Shown here: positions 17,772 through 26,109 of the stretch, piece after piece
Layout: each line of letters starts with the position of its first letter
How positions within the stretch are numbered: the first letter of the stretch is position 1
DNA from: Rhodopirellula sp.
GTDB taxonomy: Bacteria; Planctomycetota; Planctomycetia; Planctomycetales; Planctomycetaceae
Assembly: GCA_013203845.1 (NCBI GenBank)
Contig: JABMPE010000631.1
Coordinates: 1 to 40,595, forward strand
DNA length: 40,595 nucleotides
Direction: 5' to 3'
Position numbers and translations under genes: made by a program
Notes under the pieces: generated by a model
Seen by the model: only the letters and a program-made list of their open reading frames with translations
Databases searched by the model: none
Told to the model about the DNA's origin: nothing

Positions 17772-19262
17772 GTGTCCGAGCGAATTCGTGTTCAACCCGG
17801 TCCCGGAAAGGCGTTCAACGTCTGCCGTTTCGCTGTCTGGCCTGGACTGTTAGCGATTGGCTGGCTGTTGCGTCCTCGCCCTGTCGGGACAGTGATCCTG
17901 ATCAGTGTCGGTGTGTTGTTTGTTGTTTTCGAGGTGATTGCCTTTGTGCTGTTCAGGAAACGGCGTTGGGTTACGGACACAGGGACTGGTTTTGTTCTGG
18001 AAGACCGACACGGTTCGCGAACACTTTCCGATGAGGATGTTGAGGCGATCAGTCAGTCTCAGAAGACCACTCTGGATAACGGTGTCCGAACCGGCTCCGA
18101 GCGAGTATTTCTGTTCTGGATAGCCGACCGTCCTGAGCCTATCGAATTTCGGAATCAGTTTTCGATCAGCGAACCCGATCCGCTCGAACCACTGCTGATG
18201 CGTCTGGTGGAGAACCTCACTCAACGGGCCGAGGCCGAACTCTCCCGTGGAAAGATCGTGTCCGGGGATGGATGGCAGCTAGACAGCACGGCCATCGAAA
18301 CTGACAACGGCACACGGATCGCGGTTTCCGCAATATCCTCGGTCGATGTCTACGATGAATGCGTCTGCGTCTGGACAAAGGGGGAAGAGAAAGCAGCACT
18401 GCAGGTTCCCGTCCGACGGCGGAATGCTCAACTGCTGCTTCGACTGTTGACTCCACGCATCGAGTCAGCAGAGACAGCGACTCCAGAAGATTCGGAATCA
18501 CTGGGACGAGTTCTATTTGAACGGCGACCGAAACGCAGTGAAATAGCTGTGGCCATCGTGCTCGCCATGCTCTGCCTGGTCGGTGGAAGCGTCCTGATCT
18601 GGTTAGTACCCGCCGTTTTCAAACTGATCGGAGCCGTTTTGGTCGTCGTCGCTGGCGTGGCGTTGTTCCATGCTTACTCTTTGAAATCGCTGGTCTTCTC
18701 CTGTCTGCAGCGAGGAGTGCGACTGACTCGCCGATCGGGCGAAACATCCATCCGCTACGACGACGTGGACTCCTTCCTGTTCAGCGCGACGCGTCGATAC
18801 CGCAGGGGTCTGTACCAGCGGACGGACCTGCAAATTCGCTTTGAGTCGGAGCGTAATGGGCGGCAGGACTCCATCCAGTTCCGCACGTCGCTGGCCGGTC
18901 TTGATGAGGAACTGGACAGAATCCGGGATCACATCGCCGCCGTGATGGCGTGGCACATGGCGAACCTGCTGCTGATGGACGCGGTGGTTCCGTGGACTGA
19001 GCGGCTGGCATTATCGCAGCGGGGGATCGAAGTACGGAAAACGAAATCCGGCGAATCCGCAACTTCAACGCTGCTGGCGTGGAAGGAGCTGGGCAGTGTG
19101 ACCCTGGAACAAGGGACGCTATCGATCCATCACCGGAACTCGGACCGAGTCGCTGTGCAGGCAAAGTCGTCTGAACCAAACTTTTTTCCCGGGCTTGAAC
19201 TGATTGCAAATCCGACGAAGTACGGAATTTCGGATCAGCCACGGACGCCGCCGGAGCTGTGA
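17772..19262 (+). CDS. Unrecognised membrane protein with two paired transmembrane segments
   Basis: A 496-residue protein I do not recognise. The GTG start follows a good ribosome site. One hydrophobic pair is near residues 20-61 (FAVWPGLLAIGWLL, then VGTVILISVGVLFVVFEVIAF). A second pair is near 262-310 (IAVAIVLAMLCLVGGSVLIWLV and KLIGAVLVVVAGVALFHAY). The segments after each pair look alike in style: short beta strands with WVTDTGTGFVLEDRHGSRTLSDEDVEAIS after the first and GVRLTRRSGETSIRYDDVDSF after the second. This suggests two repeats of a helix-pair plus a PH-like beta domain. The last 100 residues are soluble (LLAWKELGSVTLEQGTLSI). It stands alone between repeat-rich gaps. It resembles bacterial PH-domain membrane proteins in outline only; no function is assigned. 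Confidence 0.8.
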   Translation: MSERIRVQPGPGKAFNVCRFAVWPGLLAIGWLLRPRPVGTVILISVGVLFVVFEVIAFVLFRKRRWVTDTGTGFVLEDRHGSRTLSDEDVEAISQSQKTTLDNGVRTGSERVFLFWIADRPEPIEFRNQFSISEPDPLEPLLMRLVENLTQRAEAELSRGKIVSGDGWQLDSTAIETDNGTRIAVSAISSVDVYDECVCVWTKGEEKAALQVPVRRRNAQLLLRLLTPRIESAETATPEDSESLGRVLFERRPKRSEIAVAIVLAMLCLVGGSVLIWLVPAVFKLIGAVLVVVAGVALFHAYSLKSLVFSCLQRGVRLTRRSGETSIRYDDVDSFLFSATRRYRRGLYQRTDLQIRFESERNGRQDSIQFRTSLAGLDEELDRIRDHIAAVMAWHMANLLLMDAVVPWTERLALSQRGIEVRKTKSGESATSTLLAWKELGSVTLEQGTLSIHHRNSDRVAVQAKSSEPNFFPGLELIANPTKYGISDQPRTPPEL

Positions 19263-19550
19263 CTTCTTCGTGAGCGTTGCGAACACAGGGTGGCACCGGT
19301 TGCTTGCAACCATCCCTTTCAAGGGTTTTGTTTTGCTTCGTCGAGGAGTCTTTGGGTTGAGAAGTGGTGGTAGTACGGTAGGCCGCGTGAAACGCGGCGA
19401 CGAGCCACGTCACGTTATTCCTTCCTCGGGGAAGGAGTCTTTGCTGTCAGGTTTTGCCGCGTTACACGCGGCCTACATCTTCAGTCAGCTTTTGCCGCGT
19501 TGCACGCGGCCTACATCTTCAGGCAGGTAAGAACTGAAGGGCGGCTCGTC
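19263..19550. other. Convergent gap filled with palindromic repeats
   Basis: This gap lies between the convergent membrane-protein gene and the UbiD-family gene. It consists largely of the repeat copies described at 19378-19523. I see no gene and no separate U-tailed terminator; the palindromes themselves may end transcription from both sides. Confidence 0.5.
19378..19523. repeat. Three GCCGCGT/ACGCGGC palindromes, two in tandem
   Basis: Two direct copies of a 38-base unit start at 19452 and 19490 (TTTTGCCGCGTT, then ACGCGGCCTACATCTTCAG), differing at a few bases. A third copy of the core lies in the opposite orientation at 19378-19399 (GTAGGCCGCGTGAAACGCGG). Each core is a hairpin of GCCGCGT and ACGCGGC with a three-base loop. 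The flanking CCTACATCTTCAG is conserved in the tandem pair, so the unit is larger than the palindrome. Confidence 0.8.
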
Positions 19551-21392
19551 TTACAGGATGCCGTGCAGTGGGCCACCGGGGGCGGCGAGCTGGTCGACTC
19601 GGCGGGTGACTTCCGGGTCTTCGATCAGCGGTGGAGCGTGGTGGGGTTTGATTCTGGCGTCGATGACCAGGGAGCCTCGGCAGCCCCAGTGTTTCTGCTC
19701 GGTAAAGGAGCCGATGCCGTAGATATCGCTCGCCGGGTTCGATCGCGTGAAGACGACCCACAGAAAATTCTTCAGTTGCCGTGCGGTGAACTCACTGTCA
19801 TCGACGATGACGACCAGCGGGAAGTTGTTGAGTGGCGACTGTTCCGGAAAGTGATGAGCGAATCGTTCGCACTCGCCGTCGGCTCCGGATGCATCCGTTT
19901 GAAACTTCGGACCTTCGACCGCAAGCACACCTGCGAAACACACTCGCGGGTTTCCGAAACCATCAGGCAGCGTGACGCCTGACGGGATCTCGGTGGGAAG
20001 CTGGCGGCGAACTGGTCCGGCTGCGGCGATGACGACTTTCGAACCCTGATTCACTCCACTGCCACTGTAATCGAGCGTGTCCATCGTGGTGCGGGTTTGA
20101 AAGTGGAGATCGCGCTGCCAGTCAACTCGCGAAAGTAAATGACGCAGGAACGCTTCGATGTCCTCAATGTCGAGCGACGGTTCGTCTTCGTGAGCAACAA
20201 TCAACAGATACTTCGCCAGCGATAACTGTCCCTGACCAAGAATCGCGTTGGCCTGAGTCAGAATCTCCTGCGGACGTCGCTCGGCTTCGTAAGGTGTGTA
20301 ACGCTCGCTGCCGATGGCCAGCAGCAACGGATGCACGCCCGCCGCGTCGACCGCGTGAACGGCCTTCACGCCTGGCAGCACTGTCGGAATGATCGGCCCA
20401 GTGATCTCGTGAATGATCTCGCCAAACCCCGTGTCTTCCTGAGGCGGTCGCCCGACAACGGTAAACGGCCAGATGGCATCTTTACGGTGATAAACTTTCT
20501 CGACGTTCAGCACGGGAAAGTCGTGAGCCAGACTGTAGTAACCCAGGTGGTCGCCGAACGGACCTTCGGGCAGAAGTCTGTCGGGATCAATCGTCCCGCT
20601 GATGCAGAAGTCAGCTTCCGCATAGATTGCGGGCCGTCCCGGCTGTCGCACCATTTTGACACGGCGATTCTGTAGAGCACCAGCGAAAGTCAGTTCAGAC
20701 ATTCCTTCCGGCAGCGGCATCACCGCGGCCAGCGTCATCGCTGGCGAACCGCCAACGAAAATGTTGACGCGAAACGGCTCGCCCTTTTCGATCGCTTTCG
20801 CATGATGCACGCCGATGCTGCGGTGAATCTGGTAATGCAATCCGATCTGCTGATTCGGTGAGTACTCGTTGCCCGAAAGCTGGACGCGGTACATGCCCAG
20901 GTTCGAATTCATCAGACCGGGGCGAGCGACGTCTTCGGTGTAAACCTGCGGCAGCGTGATGAACGCTCCACCGTCATCCGGCCAGCTCTTCAACTGGGGA
21001 AGCTGATCGATTGTCGTCTCGCATTCCAGAATTGCTCCGCGCCGCGACTTCTTCGGCAGCATGTGGAGAGCCGTGAACGGTGCTCCCAGATAACGCCACG
21101 GTCGTTTCGCACAACCGGGAGGATCGACCTTCAGCTCGACGAGCCGTCGTACGGCTTCCAGCGTATCGCGAAACATGAAGTGAACACGTTCGCGACTGCC
21201 GAACAGATTACTGACCATCGGAAACCGACAGCCTTTGACATTGGCAAAGTAGAGTGCCGGCCCACCCGCTTCGTAGACTCGCCGCTGAATTTCTGCGGCT
21301 TCGAGATGCGCGTCAATCTCCGTCTCGATGCGAACGAGATGCCCCGCTCGTTCCAGATCAGTCACACATTCCCGCAGATTTCGATAACCCAT
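19551..21392 (-). CDS. UbiD family decarboxylase
   Basis: A 613-residue UbiD-family protein. These enzymes use prenylated FMN, made by UbiX, for reversible decarboxylation of aromatic or alpha,beta-unsaturated acids. Cofactor and catalytic motifs are present: NLGMYR (Asn164, Arg169) and EGPFGDHLGYY (Glu276, Asp281), with Asp replacing the second Glu of some homologues. Other family blocks are GSPAMTLAAVMPLPEGMSEL and ERYTPYEAERRPQEIL. It is longer than E. coli UbiD (about 500) because of a C-terminal extension containing VVIVDDSEFTARQLKNFLWVVF, which is also seen in long UbiD-like proteins. No UbiX or quinone gene is adjacent, so the substrate cannot be inferred. Candidates are a quinone precursor or an aromatic acid. 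The ATG at 21392 is the natural N-terminus (MGYRNLRECV). Confidence 0.92.
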   Translation of the reverse strand: MGYRNLRECVTDLERAGHLVRIETEIDAHLEAAEIQRRVYEAGGPALYFANVKGCRFPMVSNLFGSRERVHFMFRDTLEAVRRLVELKVDPPGCAKRPWRYLGAPFTALHMLPKKSRRGAILECETTIDQLPQLKSWPDDGGAFITLPQVYTEDVARPGLMNSNLGMYRVQLSGNEYSPNQQIGLHYQIHRSIGVHHAKAIEKGEPFRVNIFVGGSPAMTLAAVMPLPEGMSELTFAGALQNRRVKMVRQPGRPAIYAEADFCISGTIDPDRLLPEGPFGDHLGYYSLAHDFPVLNVEKVYHRKDAIWPFTVVGRPPQEDTGFGEIIHEITGPIIPTVLPGVKAVHAVDAAGVHPLLLAIGSERYTPYEAERRPQEILTQANAILGQGQLSLAKYLLIVAHEDEPSLDIEDIEAFLRHLLSRVDWQRDLHFQTRTTMDTLDYSGSGVNQGSKVVIAAAGPVRRQLPTEIPSGVTLPDGFGNPRVCFAGVLAVEGPKFQTDASGADGECERFAHHFPEQSPLNNFPLVVIVDDSEFTARQLKNFLWVVFTRSNPASDIYGIGSFTEQKHWGCRGSLVIDARIKPHHAPPLIEDPEVTRRVDQLAAPGGPLHGIL

Positions 21393-21463
21393 AAGACTCG
21401 CCAGAACTCAATCGCAAAACCCATGCTCCGTCAAAACGAGATATTAGGGTGACCGGGGTCGAG

Positions 21464-21502
21464 CTGGCGAGCCCCCCGGAACTTCCAACTGGGGCTCGCC
21501 AG
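21464..21502. repeat. Perfect 12-bp inverted repeat
   Basis: CTGGCGAGCCCC at 21464-21475 and GGGGCTCGCCAG at 21491-21502 are exact inverted copies around a 15-base loop. It sits between two divergent genes and has no T-run, so a terminator role is unlikely. It looks like another dispersed intergenic palindrome and could also lie in the leader of the gene at 21662. Confidence 0.75.
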
Positions 21503-21661
21503 AGGCGCGGCCATCAGCCACTTGATCCTCACTTTTCCGTTTTAGAAGACAGAGAGTCTCTGACAAATGATTCCGGCACGAATGACACGATCGCATCCAG
21601 TGTGTAGGTTTGCTTCTTTCGACCGTCCGCCGCCTCGTTCAACAGACAGCCTGTCCTCACT

Positions 21662-22729
21662 ATGATCGAAGTCGATGCTTCCAACGTGCTCCATTACTTG
21701 GCGACAGAGGGGCAGCCTCAGTGGGAACAGTTGAGTCTCGATACAGACGTGCTGGCGAAGTCGACAGCCGCGGAGCTGGCCTGGGGCGTTTCCAACATCG
21801 TGATTCGAATCGACACGCCTGTTCGCAGCTTTGTCGTGAAACAGTCTCGCGAGCAGTTGCGAACGAAGATCGACTGGTTCAGCCAGCTCGACCGCATCTG
21901 GCGCGAAGTTGACGTCCTGCGGACTCTGGAAACGTTGCTTCCGGCCGGAGCCGTTCCGCGAGTTCTGTCTGAAGATCGGGATAACTACCTCTTCACGATG
22001 GAATCGATCGACGCCGACCATCGAGTATGGAAAGCCGATCTGCTGGACGGAGTCTTCGATTCATCGATTGCGGAAACGCTGGCAGGACATCTGGCGGCGA
22101 TTCATCGCGGTTCGACTGGCAACGTGGAAATTGCGGAACGAATGCGCGACCAGACGGTATTTGATGAGCTGCGTCTCGACCCGTTTTACCGTTACGTCGC
22201 CAGAACCTGTCCGCAATTTGAAACGCCGCTGAATTCGCTGATTGACCGCACGACTCAACGGCACGATTGCCTGGTTCTCGCTGATTTCAGCCCGAAAAAT
22301 ATTCTACTGACCAGCACCGGTCCGGTGATTGTGGACTTCGAAACCGGGCACTACGGCGATCCAGGATTCGACATCGGATTCTTTCTCAGCCATCTGCTAC
22401 TGAAAACGGTTCTGCATCATGAACGAGCCTCCGAAGCGATCGCTCCGGCAAAGCGATTCTGGAGTGGCTACCTCGGGGAACTCTCCGTGACGCCAACTCC
22501 GGAATGGCTCGCGGTGGGGTGGCGAGATCCAACGTTCGAGCGGCAGTCGATCGAACATCTGGCGGCGTGCATGCTCGCACGAGTTGATGGGAAAAGCCGC
22601 GTTGATTATCTCACAGAATCCTGGCAACCCGCGTTTGTTCGCGATTTCTGCCACCAACTGCTAACGAGTGAGCGGTCGCGCATGGCCGACGCGTTTGATC
22701 TGCTGGAGCGTTCGTTAAAATCTCGGTAA
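21662..22729 (+). CDS. Aminoglycoside phosphotransferase-fold (APH/choline kinase-like) protein
   Basis: A 355-residue protein of the phosphotransferase enzyme family (Pfam PF01636-like). The N-lobe has a candidate ATP-binding lysine in RSFVVKQSRE (Lys60). The catalytic loop is LVLADFSPKNILL, with Asp208 and Asn213; the family usually has His-Gly-Asp or His-x-Asp, so Ala207 is a departure. The metal-binding motif is VDFETGHYGDPGFDIGF with Asp225. Such proteins phosphorylate small molecules such as sugars, amines or methylthioribose. The GDPGFDIGFFLSH stretch is like that of MTR-kinase and other small-molecule kinases. The substrate is unknown, and antibiotic resistance should not be assumed. 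An amino acid permease starts about 100 bases downstream, so the two may be linked. Confidence 0.85.
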   Translation: MIEVDASNVLHYLATEGQPQWEQLSLDTDVLAKSTAAELAWGVSNIVIRIDTPVRSFVVKQSREQLRTKIDWFSQLDRIWREVDVLRTLETLLPAGAVPRVLSEDRDNYLFTMESIDADHRVWKADLLDGVFDSSIAETLAGHLAAIHRGSTGNVEIAERMRDQTVFDELRLDPFYRYVARTCPQFETPLNSLIDRTTQRHDCLVLADFSPKNILLTSTGPVIVDFETGHYGDPGFDIGFFLSHLLLKTVLHHERASEAIAPAKRFWSGYLGELSVTPTPEWLAVGWRDPTFERQSIEHLAACMLARVDGKSRVDYLTESWQPAFVRDFCHQLLTSERSRMADAFDLLERSLKSR

Positions 22730-22733
22730 GTAA

Positions 22734-22796
22734 GGTGAGCACTGCCCACCAATCTATCGCAGCCAAAGGCGGCACAGCTGATGCGCAGTGCCCACC
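22734..22796. repeat. Two copies of a GGTGxGCACTGC-type palindromic repeat
   Basis: GGTGAGCACTGCCCACC at 22734-22750 is a near-perfect palindrome, and GCGCAGTGCCCACC at 22783-22796 repeats its right half. The unit fills the gap between the phosphotransferase-like gene and the permease, and creates an open but spurious N-terminal extension in the permease frame. Confidence 0.6.
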
Positions 22797-22830
22797 CTGC
22801 TTCTCGCAAATCGCCACCAAGACGGACTGC

Positions 22831-24282
22831 ATGACTGACATACAAACCGGCGAGCCAGGCTCTGATGCTGGCGGCAATGATCTACCTGCGTCCCTGTCTC
22901 TCTGGGACGCGGTCAGAATCATTGTGGGGATCGTCGTTGGGGTTTCGATTTTCAAAGTTCCGGGACTGATTTTCAGCAACGTTTCATCGCCACTGGAAGG
23001 TCTGATGGCGTGGGGGTTCGGCGCCGTGGTCGCCTTGTGCGGCGCGTTGACCTACGCCGAACTGGCCACGCTGCATCGCAGAAGCGGCGGCGAGTACGTC
23101 TATCTTTCTCGCGCGTTCGGCCCGTGGCTGGGATTTCTCTTCGGCTGGGCTCAGTTAACCGGCGTCTTCAGCGGCAGCATCGGAACGATGGCGTACGTGT
23201 TTTCTGATTACGCCGTCGTGCTGTTCAACTGGGACAAGTCGGCAGGGGTCGGGCTGGCGTTGTTAGCCGTCGTCCTGCTGACAACGCTTCATATTCTGGG
23301 AGTCAAGATCGGCAAGACCGTTCAGAACTTGCTGACACTTTCCAAGCTGGTTGGCCTGGTCATGCTGCTGGGAGTTGGGCTGCTGGCGGAGTCACACGAC
23401 TCGCTCACGACCGAAATCCCGGCTGGCGGCGGTGGTTTCGGCCTCGCGATGGTTTTCATTCTGTACGCGTATGGTGGCTGGAACGACGCCGCGATGGTTT
23501 CGACCGAGATCCGCGACTCGAAGCGAAACGTGCCCAGGTCTCTGCTGATCGGTATCGGGCTGATTTCGTGCATCTATCTGCTGTTAAATCTGGCCTATCT
23601 GCGAGGCCTTGGATTCGCCGCTCTTCGAGAATCGGGAACGCCGGCGACCGAAGTCATCGCTCAGTCGCAGTTGTTGAGTCCCACGGTCCGCGGTTTGAGC
23701 GTGCAGGTCATCGCCGTGCTGGTGATGCTGTCGGCTCTGGGAGCGGTTCACGGTTTGATTTTCACCGGTTCGCGACTGTACGCCGCCCTTGGTTCCGATC
23801 ATGGTCTGTTTGAAAAACTGGGACACTGGCACCCGCGTCTGGGCTCTCCGGTCTGGTCCCTGATCGCTCAGGCAGCTTTAACAAGCCTGCTGATTCTGAC
23901 TGTGGGAACGCAAACCGGACGAGATGCCGTCAACGCGGTCGTTACAACCGTCGGTCGAAAACCTGTCCCGTGGAACAACTTCGGCGGTGGGTTCGACACG
24001 CTGCTAGCCGCGACGGCTCCGGTGTTCTGGTCGTTCTTCCTGCTCAGCGGAGCGACGGTTTTTGTGTTTCGTATTCGTGAGCCGCAAGCTGACCGACCGT
24101 TTCGAACGCCGCTATTCCCGTTGGTCCCTCTTGTCTTCGTGCTGAGCAGCGTTTACATGATTTATTCGAGCATTACTTACGCGGGAGATCTCGCACTGCT
24201 GGCGCTGATTCCACTGGCGGCGGGAATTCCTGTCTACCTGCTGAGTTCTCACACGACCAATTCAACAACACAGTCACCTTAA
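22831..24282 (+). CDS. APC-superfamily amino acid permease
   Basis: A 483-residue inner-membrane transporter with about 12 hydrophobic segments. The first helix contains the APC signature VGIVVGVSIFKVPG, which corresponds to the substrate-binding GSGIF-type break. GGEYVYLSRAFGPWLGFLFGW and the middle AYGGWNDAAMVSTEIRDSKRNVPRS are also typical of the APC/LAT branch. The start at 22831 (MTDIQ) is preferred over a GTG 32 codons upstream, because the extension is only translated repeat sequence. Substrates are probably neutral amino acids or polyamines by cation symport or exchange; specificity is not visible. The M20 peptidase starts 18 bases downstream, so the pair probably forms an operon for uptake and breakdown of peptides or amino acids. 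Confidence 0.92.
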   Translation: MTDIQTGEPGSDAGGNDLPASLSLWDAVRIIVGIVVGVSIFKVPGLIFSNVSSPLEGLMAWGFGAVVALCGALTYAELATLHRRSGGEYVYLSRAFGPWLGFLFGWAQLTGVFSGSIGTMAYVFSDYAVVLFNWDKSAGVGLALLAVVLLTTLHILGVKIGKTVQNLLTLSKLVGLVMLLGVGLLAESHDSLTTEIPAGGGGFGLAMVFILYAYGGWNDAAMVSTEIRDSKRNVPRSLLIGIGLISCIYLLLNLAYLRGLGFAALRESGTPATEVIAQSQLLSPTVRGLSVQVIAVLVMLSALGAVHGLIFTGSRLYAALGSDHGLFEKLGHWHPRLGSPVWSLIAQAALTSLLILTVGTQTGRDAVNAVVTTVGRKPVPWNNFGGGFDTLLAATAPVFWSFFLLSGATVFVFRIREPQADRPFRTPLFPLVPLVFVLSSVYMIYSSITYAGDLALLALIPLAAGIPVYLLSSHTTNSTTQSP

Positions 24283-24300
24283 ACATCAGGTCTACCAGTC

Positions 24301-25518
24301 ATGGCAAAACGAGCAACCGCAGCCCCTTCCACTTCGACATCTGGCGACGTTTCGATTGACGAAAAAGCCGCGATCGATCGTGTTACGAAGATGATGGCGA
24401 TACCAGGCAAGAGCGGCGAAGAGCGGGCCATCGCCGAATTCATTACCGCCGAACTGAAACTGGCAGGCGTTCCGGACTCAGCGATCCAGCACGATTCCGC
24501 ACACAAAAAGAGCCACCTCGGCGGGCAGGTGGGTAATCTGATCGTCAAACTACCTGGCACGGTGAAAGGTCCGCGACGGCTGATGATGGGACATATCGAT
24601 ACCGTCCCGTTGTGCGTGGGGTGCCGCCCGGTTCGTGAAGGAAACCTCATCCGCCCCAAGGATCCGACGACGGCTCTCGGCGGTGACAATCGCGCCGGAG
24701 CGTGCGTCGTGCTGACGACGGCGCTTGAGATTCTGAAGCGTAAACTGCCGCATCCACCATTAACGTTGCTGTGGCCTGTTCAGGAAGAAGTCGGGCTGGT
24801 CGGTGCGAAATTTGTCAGCGCTGCGAAACTTGGCCATCCGAAACTGTCGTTCAACTGGGACGGTGGCCCCCCGGACATGCTCGTTATCGGAGCGACCGGC
24901 GACTTCAACATGGAAATCGAAATCACTGGAATCGCCAGTCATGCGGGGGCTCATCCGGAAGACGGCGTCAACGCGGCAGCGATCGCGTCGCTGGCCATTG
25001 CCGATCTGACTCGCGACGGCTGGCACGGGCTGATTCAGAAAGGTCGAAACGCCGGCACCAGCAACATCGGCGTGATTTCCGGCGGCGACGCCACGAACGT
25101 TGTCATGCCGAAAGTGCATGTTCGAGCTGAAGCTCGCAGCCACGATCCGAAGTTCCGACAGAAGATTGTTGACCAGTTTCGTAAGGCTTTCGAAAATGCC
25201 GCTCGCGAACTGAAAAACTCAGCCGGTCGACGCGGATCGATCAACTTCGAAGCAACACTCAAGTACGAGTCCTTCAAGATGGAACTCAACGAGCCGTCCG
25301 TCGAAGCAGCAAAGTCGGCGATGGAATCGCTGGGGATGGCCCCGGCCCATCGGATTTCAAACGGCGGTCTCGATGCCAACTGGCTGACCGCGAACGGTAT
25401 CCCGACGGTCACAATGGGTTGCGGCCAGCAGGGAATTCACACGGTCGACGAGAAGCTGAATATCGAAAGCTTCCTGCAGGCCTGCCACGTGGCCATGAAA
25501 CTGGCGACGACGGTGTAG
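24301..25518 (+). CDS. M20-family metallopeptidase, PepT-like
   Basis: A 405-residue cytoplasmic zinc peptidase of the M20 family, closest in pattern to tripeptidase T-like proteins. Metal and catalytic residues are in order: GHIDTVP (His98, Asp100), GGDNRAG (Asp129), QEEVGL (Glu162, Glu163), FNWDGGPP (Asp187) and GIHTVDE near residue 385. The dimerisation domain between them contains GIASHAGAHPEDGVNA. There is no signal peptide. It should release N-terminal amino acids from short peptides. It follows the APC permease by 18 bases on the same strand, which fits a shared role in amino acid supply. Alternatives within M20, such as carboxypeptidase G2-like or deacylase activities, are less well supported by the motifs. 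Confidence 0.9.
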   Translation: MAKRATAAPSTSTSGDVSIDEKAAIDRVTKMMAIPGKSGEERAIAEFITAELKLAGVPDSAIQHDSAHKKSHLGGQVGNLIVKLPGTVKGPRRLMMGHIDTVPLCVGCRPVREGNLIRPKDPTTALGGDNRAGACVVLTTALEILKRKLPHPPLTLLWPVQEEVGLVGAKFVSAAKLGHPKLSFNWDGGPPDMLVIGATGDFNMEIEITGIASHAGAHPEDGVNAAAIASLAIADLTRDGWHGLIQKGRNAGTSNIGVISGGDATNVVMPKVHVRAEARSHDPKFRQKIVDQFRKAFENAARELKNSAGRRGSINFEATLKYESFKMELNEPSVEAAKSAMESLGMAPAHRISNGGLDANWLTANGIPTVTMGCGQQGIHTVDEKLNIESFLQACHVAMKLATTV

Positions 25519-25667
25519 CTCCTGGAAACAAACTCCGCGCACATCAAAAAGCCGCGGATTAAACAGATGGGTAACGGAGAAGTATGGGTCTGCCGTTCGA
25601 ATTCGTTCCATCGTTTTGCAGGTTTGTGGTCTGCAGGATGTCCTGTTGATCAGTCACTCGGAAATTG

Positions 25668-25735
25668 GCCGCAGATGGTCGCAGATAAACGCAGATGGCT
25701 CACCTGATCTGTGTTTATCTGCGCCCATCTGCGGC
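25668..25735. repeat. Large hairpin made of CGCAGAT-type repeats
   Basis: A 29-base left arm (25668-25696) and a 29-base right arm (25707-25735) are inverted copies with two mismatches around a 10-base loop. Each arm contains repeated CGCAGAT units spaced about 10 bases apart. It lies after the M20 peptidase and before the convergent small membrane gene, where it could stop transcription from either side. It appears to be a dispersed repeat rather than a gene. Confidence 0.8.
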
Positions 25736-25780
25736 GAAAATTCAAATGTTGCGACTGCGCCGCAGCGAAGCGGTTCGCAA

Positions 25781-26014
25781 CTAAACGACGGCTTCGGGAT
25801 TCATCCCGCTCTTTAGAACACCGAGTGTGTACAGGACGCAGCACGGCACAGCGATCAGCAGGGTGCTGACAGGGTCTGCTGGTGTGCAGGCGCTGATCAC
25901 AGCGACCTGGACGGGAATTCCCAGAAACCAGGGACGATGACGACGGCGTGCCATGAACACGGCGACGATCGTCGAGAAGATGATCAAGAAGACTTCCTGA
26001 ATTCCGATGTGCAT
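25781..26014 (-). CDS. Small membrane protein of the tatA cluster
   Basis: A 77-residue protein, supported by an AGGAG at 26022-26026 seven bases before the ATG. It has a hydrophobic N-terminal helix (EVFLIIFSTIVAVFMA), a basic loop RRRHRPWFLGIP, a second hydrophobic stretch (VQVAVISACTPADP) and a third (STLLIAVPCCVLYTLGVL). The pattern of a short N-terminal helix followed by R-PWF-GIP and TPADP looks like a conserved small protein, but I know no function for it. It lies 95 bases downstream of the second tatA on the same strand, with a hairpin between them. Cotranscription with the tat genes is likely, and a link to Tat transport is inferred from position only. Confidence 0.78.
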   Translation of the reverse strand: MHIGIQEVFLIIFSTIVAVFMARRRHRPWFLGIPVQVAVISACTPADPVSTLLIAVPCCVLYTLGVLKSGMNPEAVV

Positions 26015-26063
26015 GGTGCATCTCCTGAAACAGTTTCAGTAGGCTACGTCTCGACGCAACATG

Positions 26064-26096
26064 CGCTGCGGGTGCATGAAGACGCACCCGGCAGCG
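26064..26096. other. Hairpin inside the tatA operon
   Basis: CGCTGCGGGTGC and GCACCCGGCAGCG pair around an eight-base loop, with 12 base pairs and one bulged G. It lies between the second tatA and the small membrane gene. No T-run follows on the minus strand, so it is more likely an RNA-processing or stability element, or another dispersed palindrome, than a terminator. Confidence 0.55.
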
Positions 26097-26109
26097 AGTG
26101 TCGCTTGTG

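Noticed and set aside
17253..17795. Minus-strand frame of 180 codons
   Set aside because: It spans both palindromic ends of the 191-bp element and reads as translated repeat.
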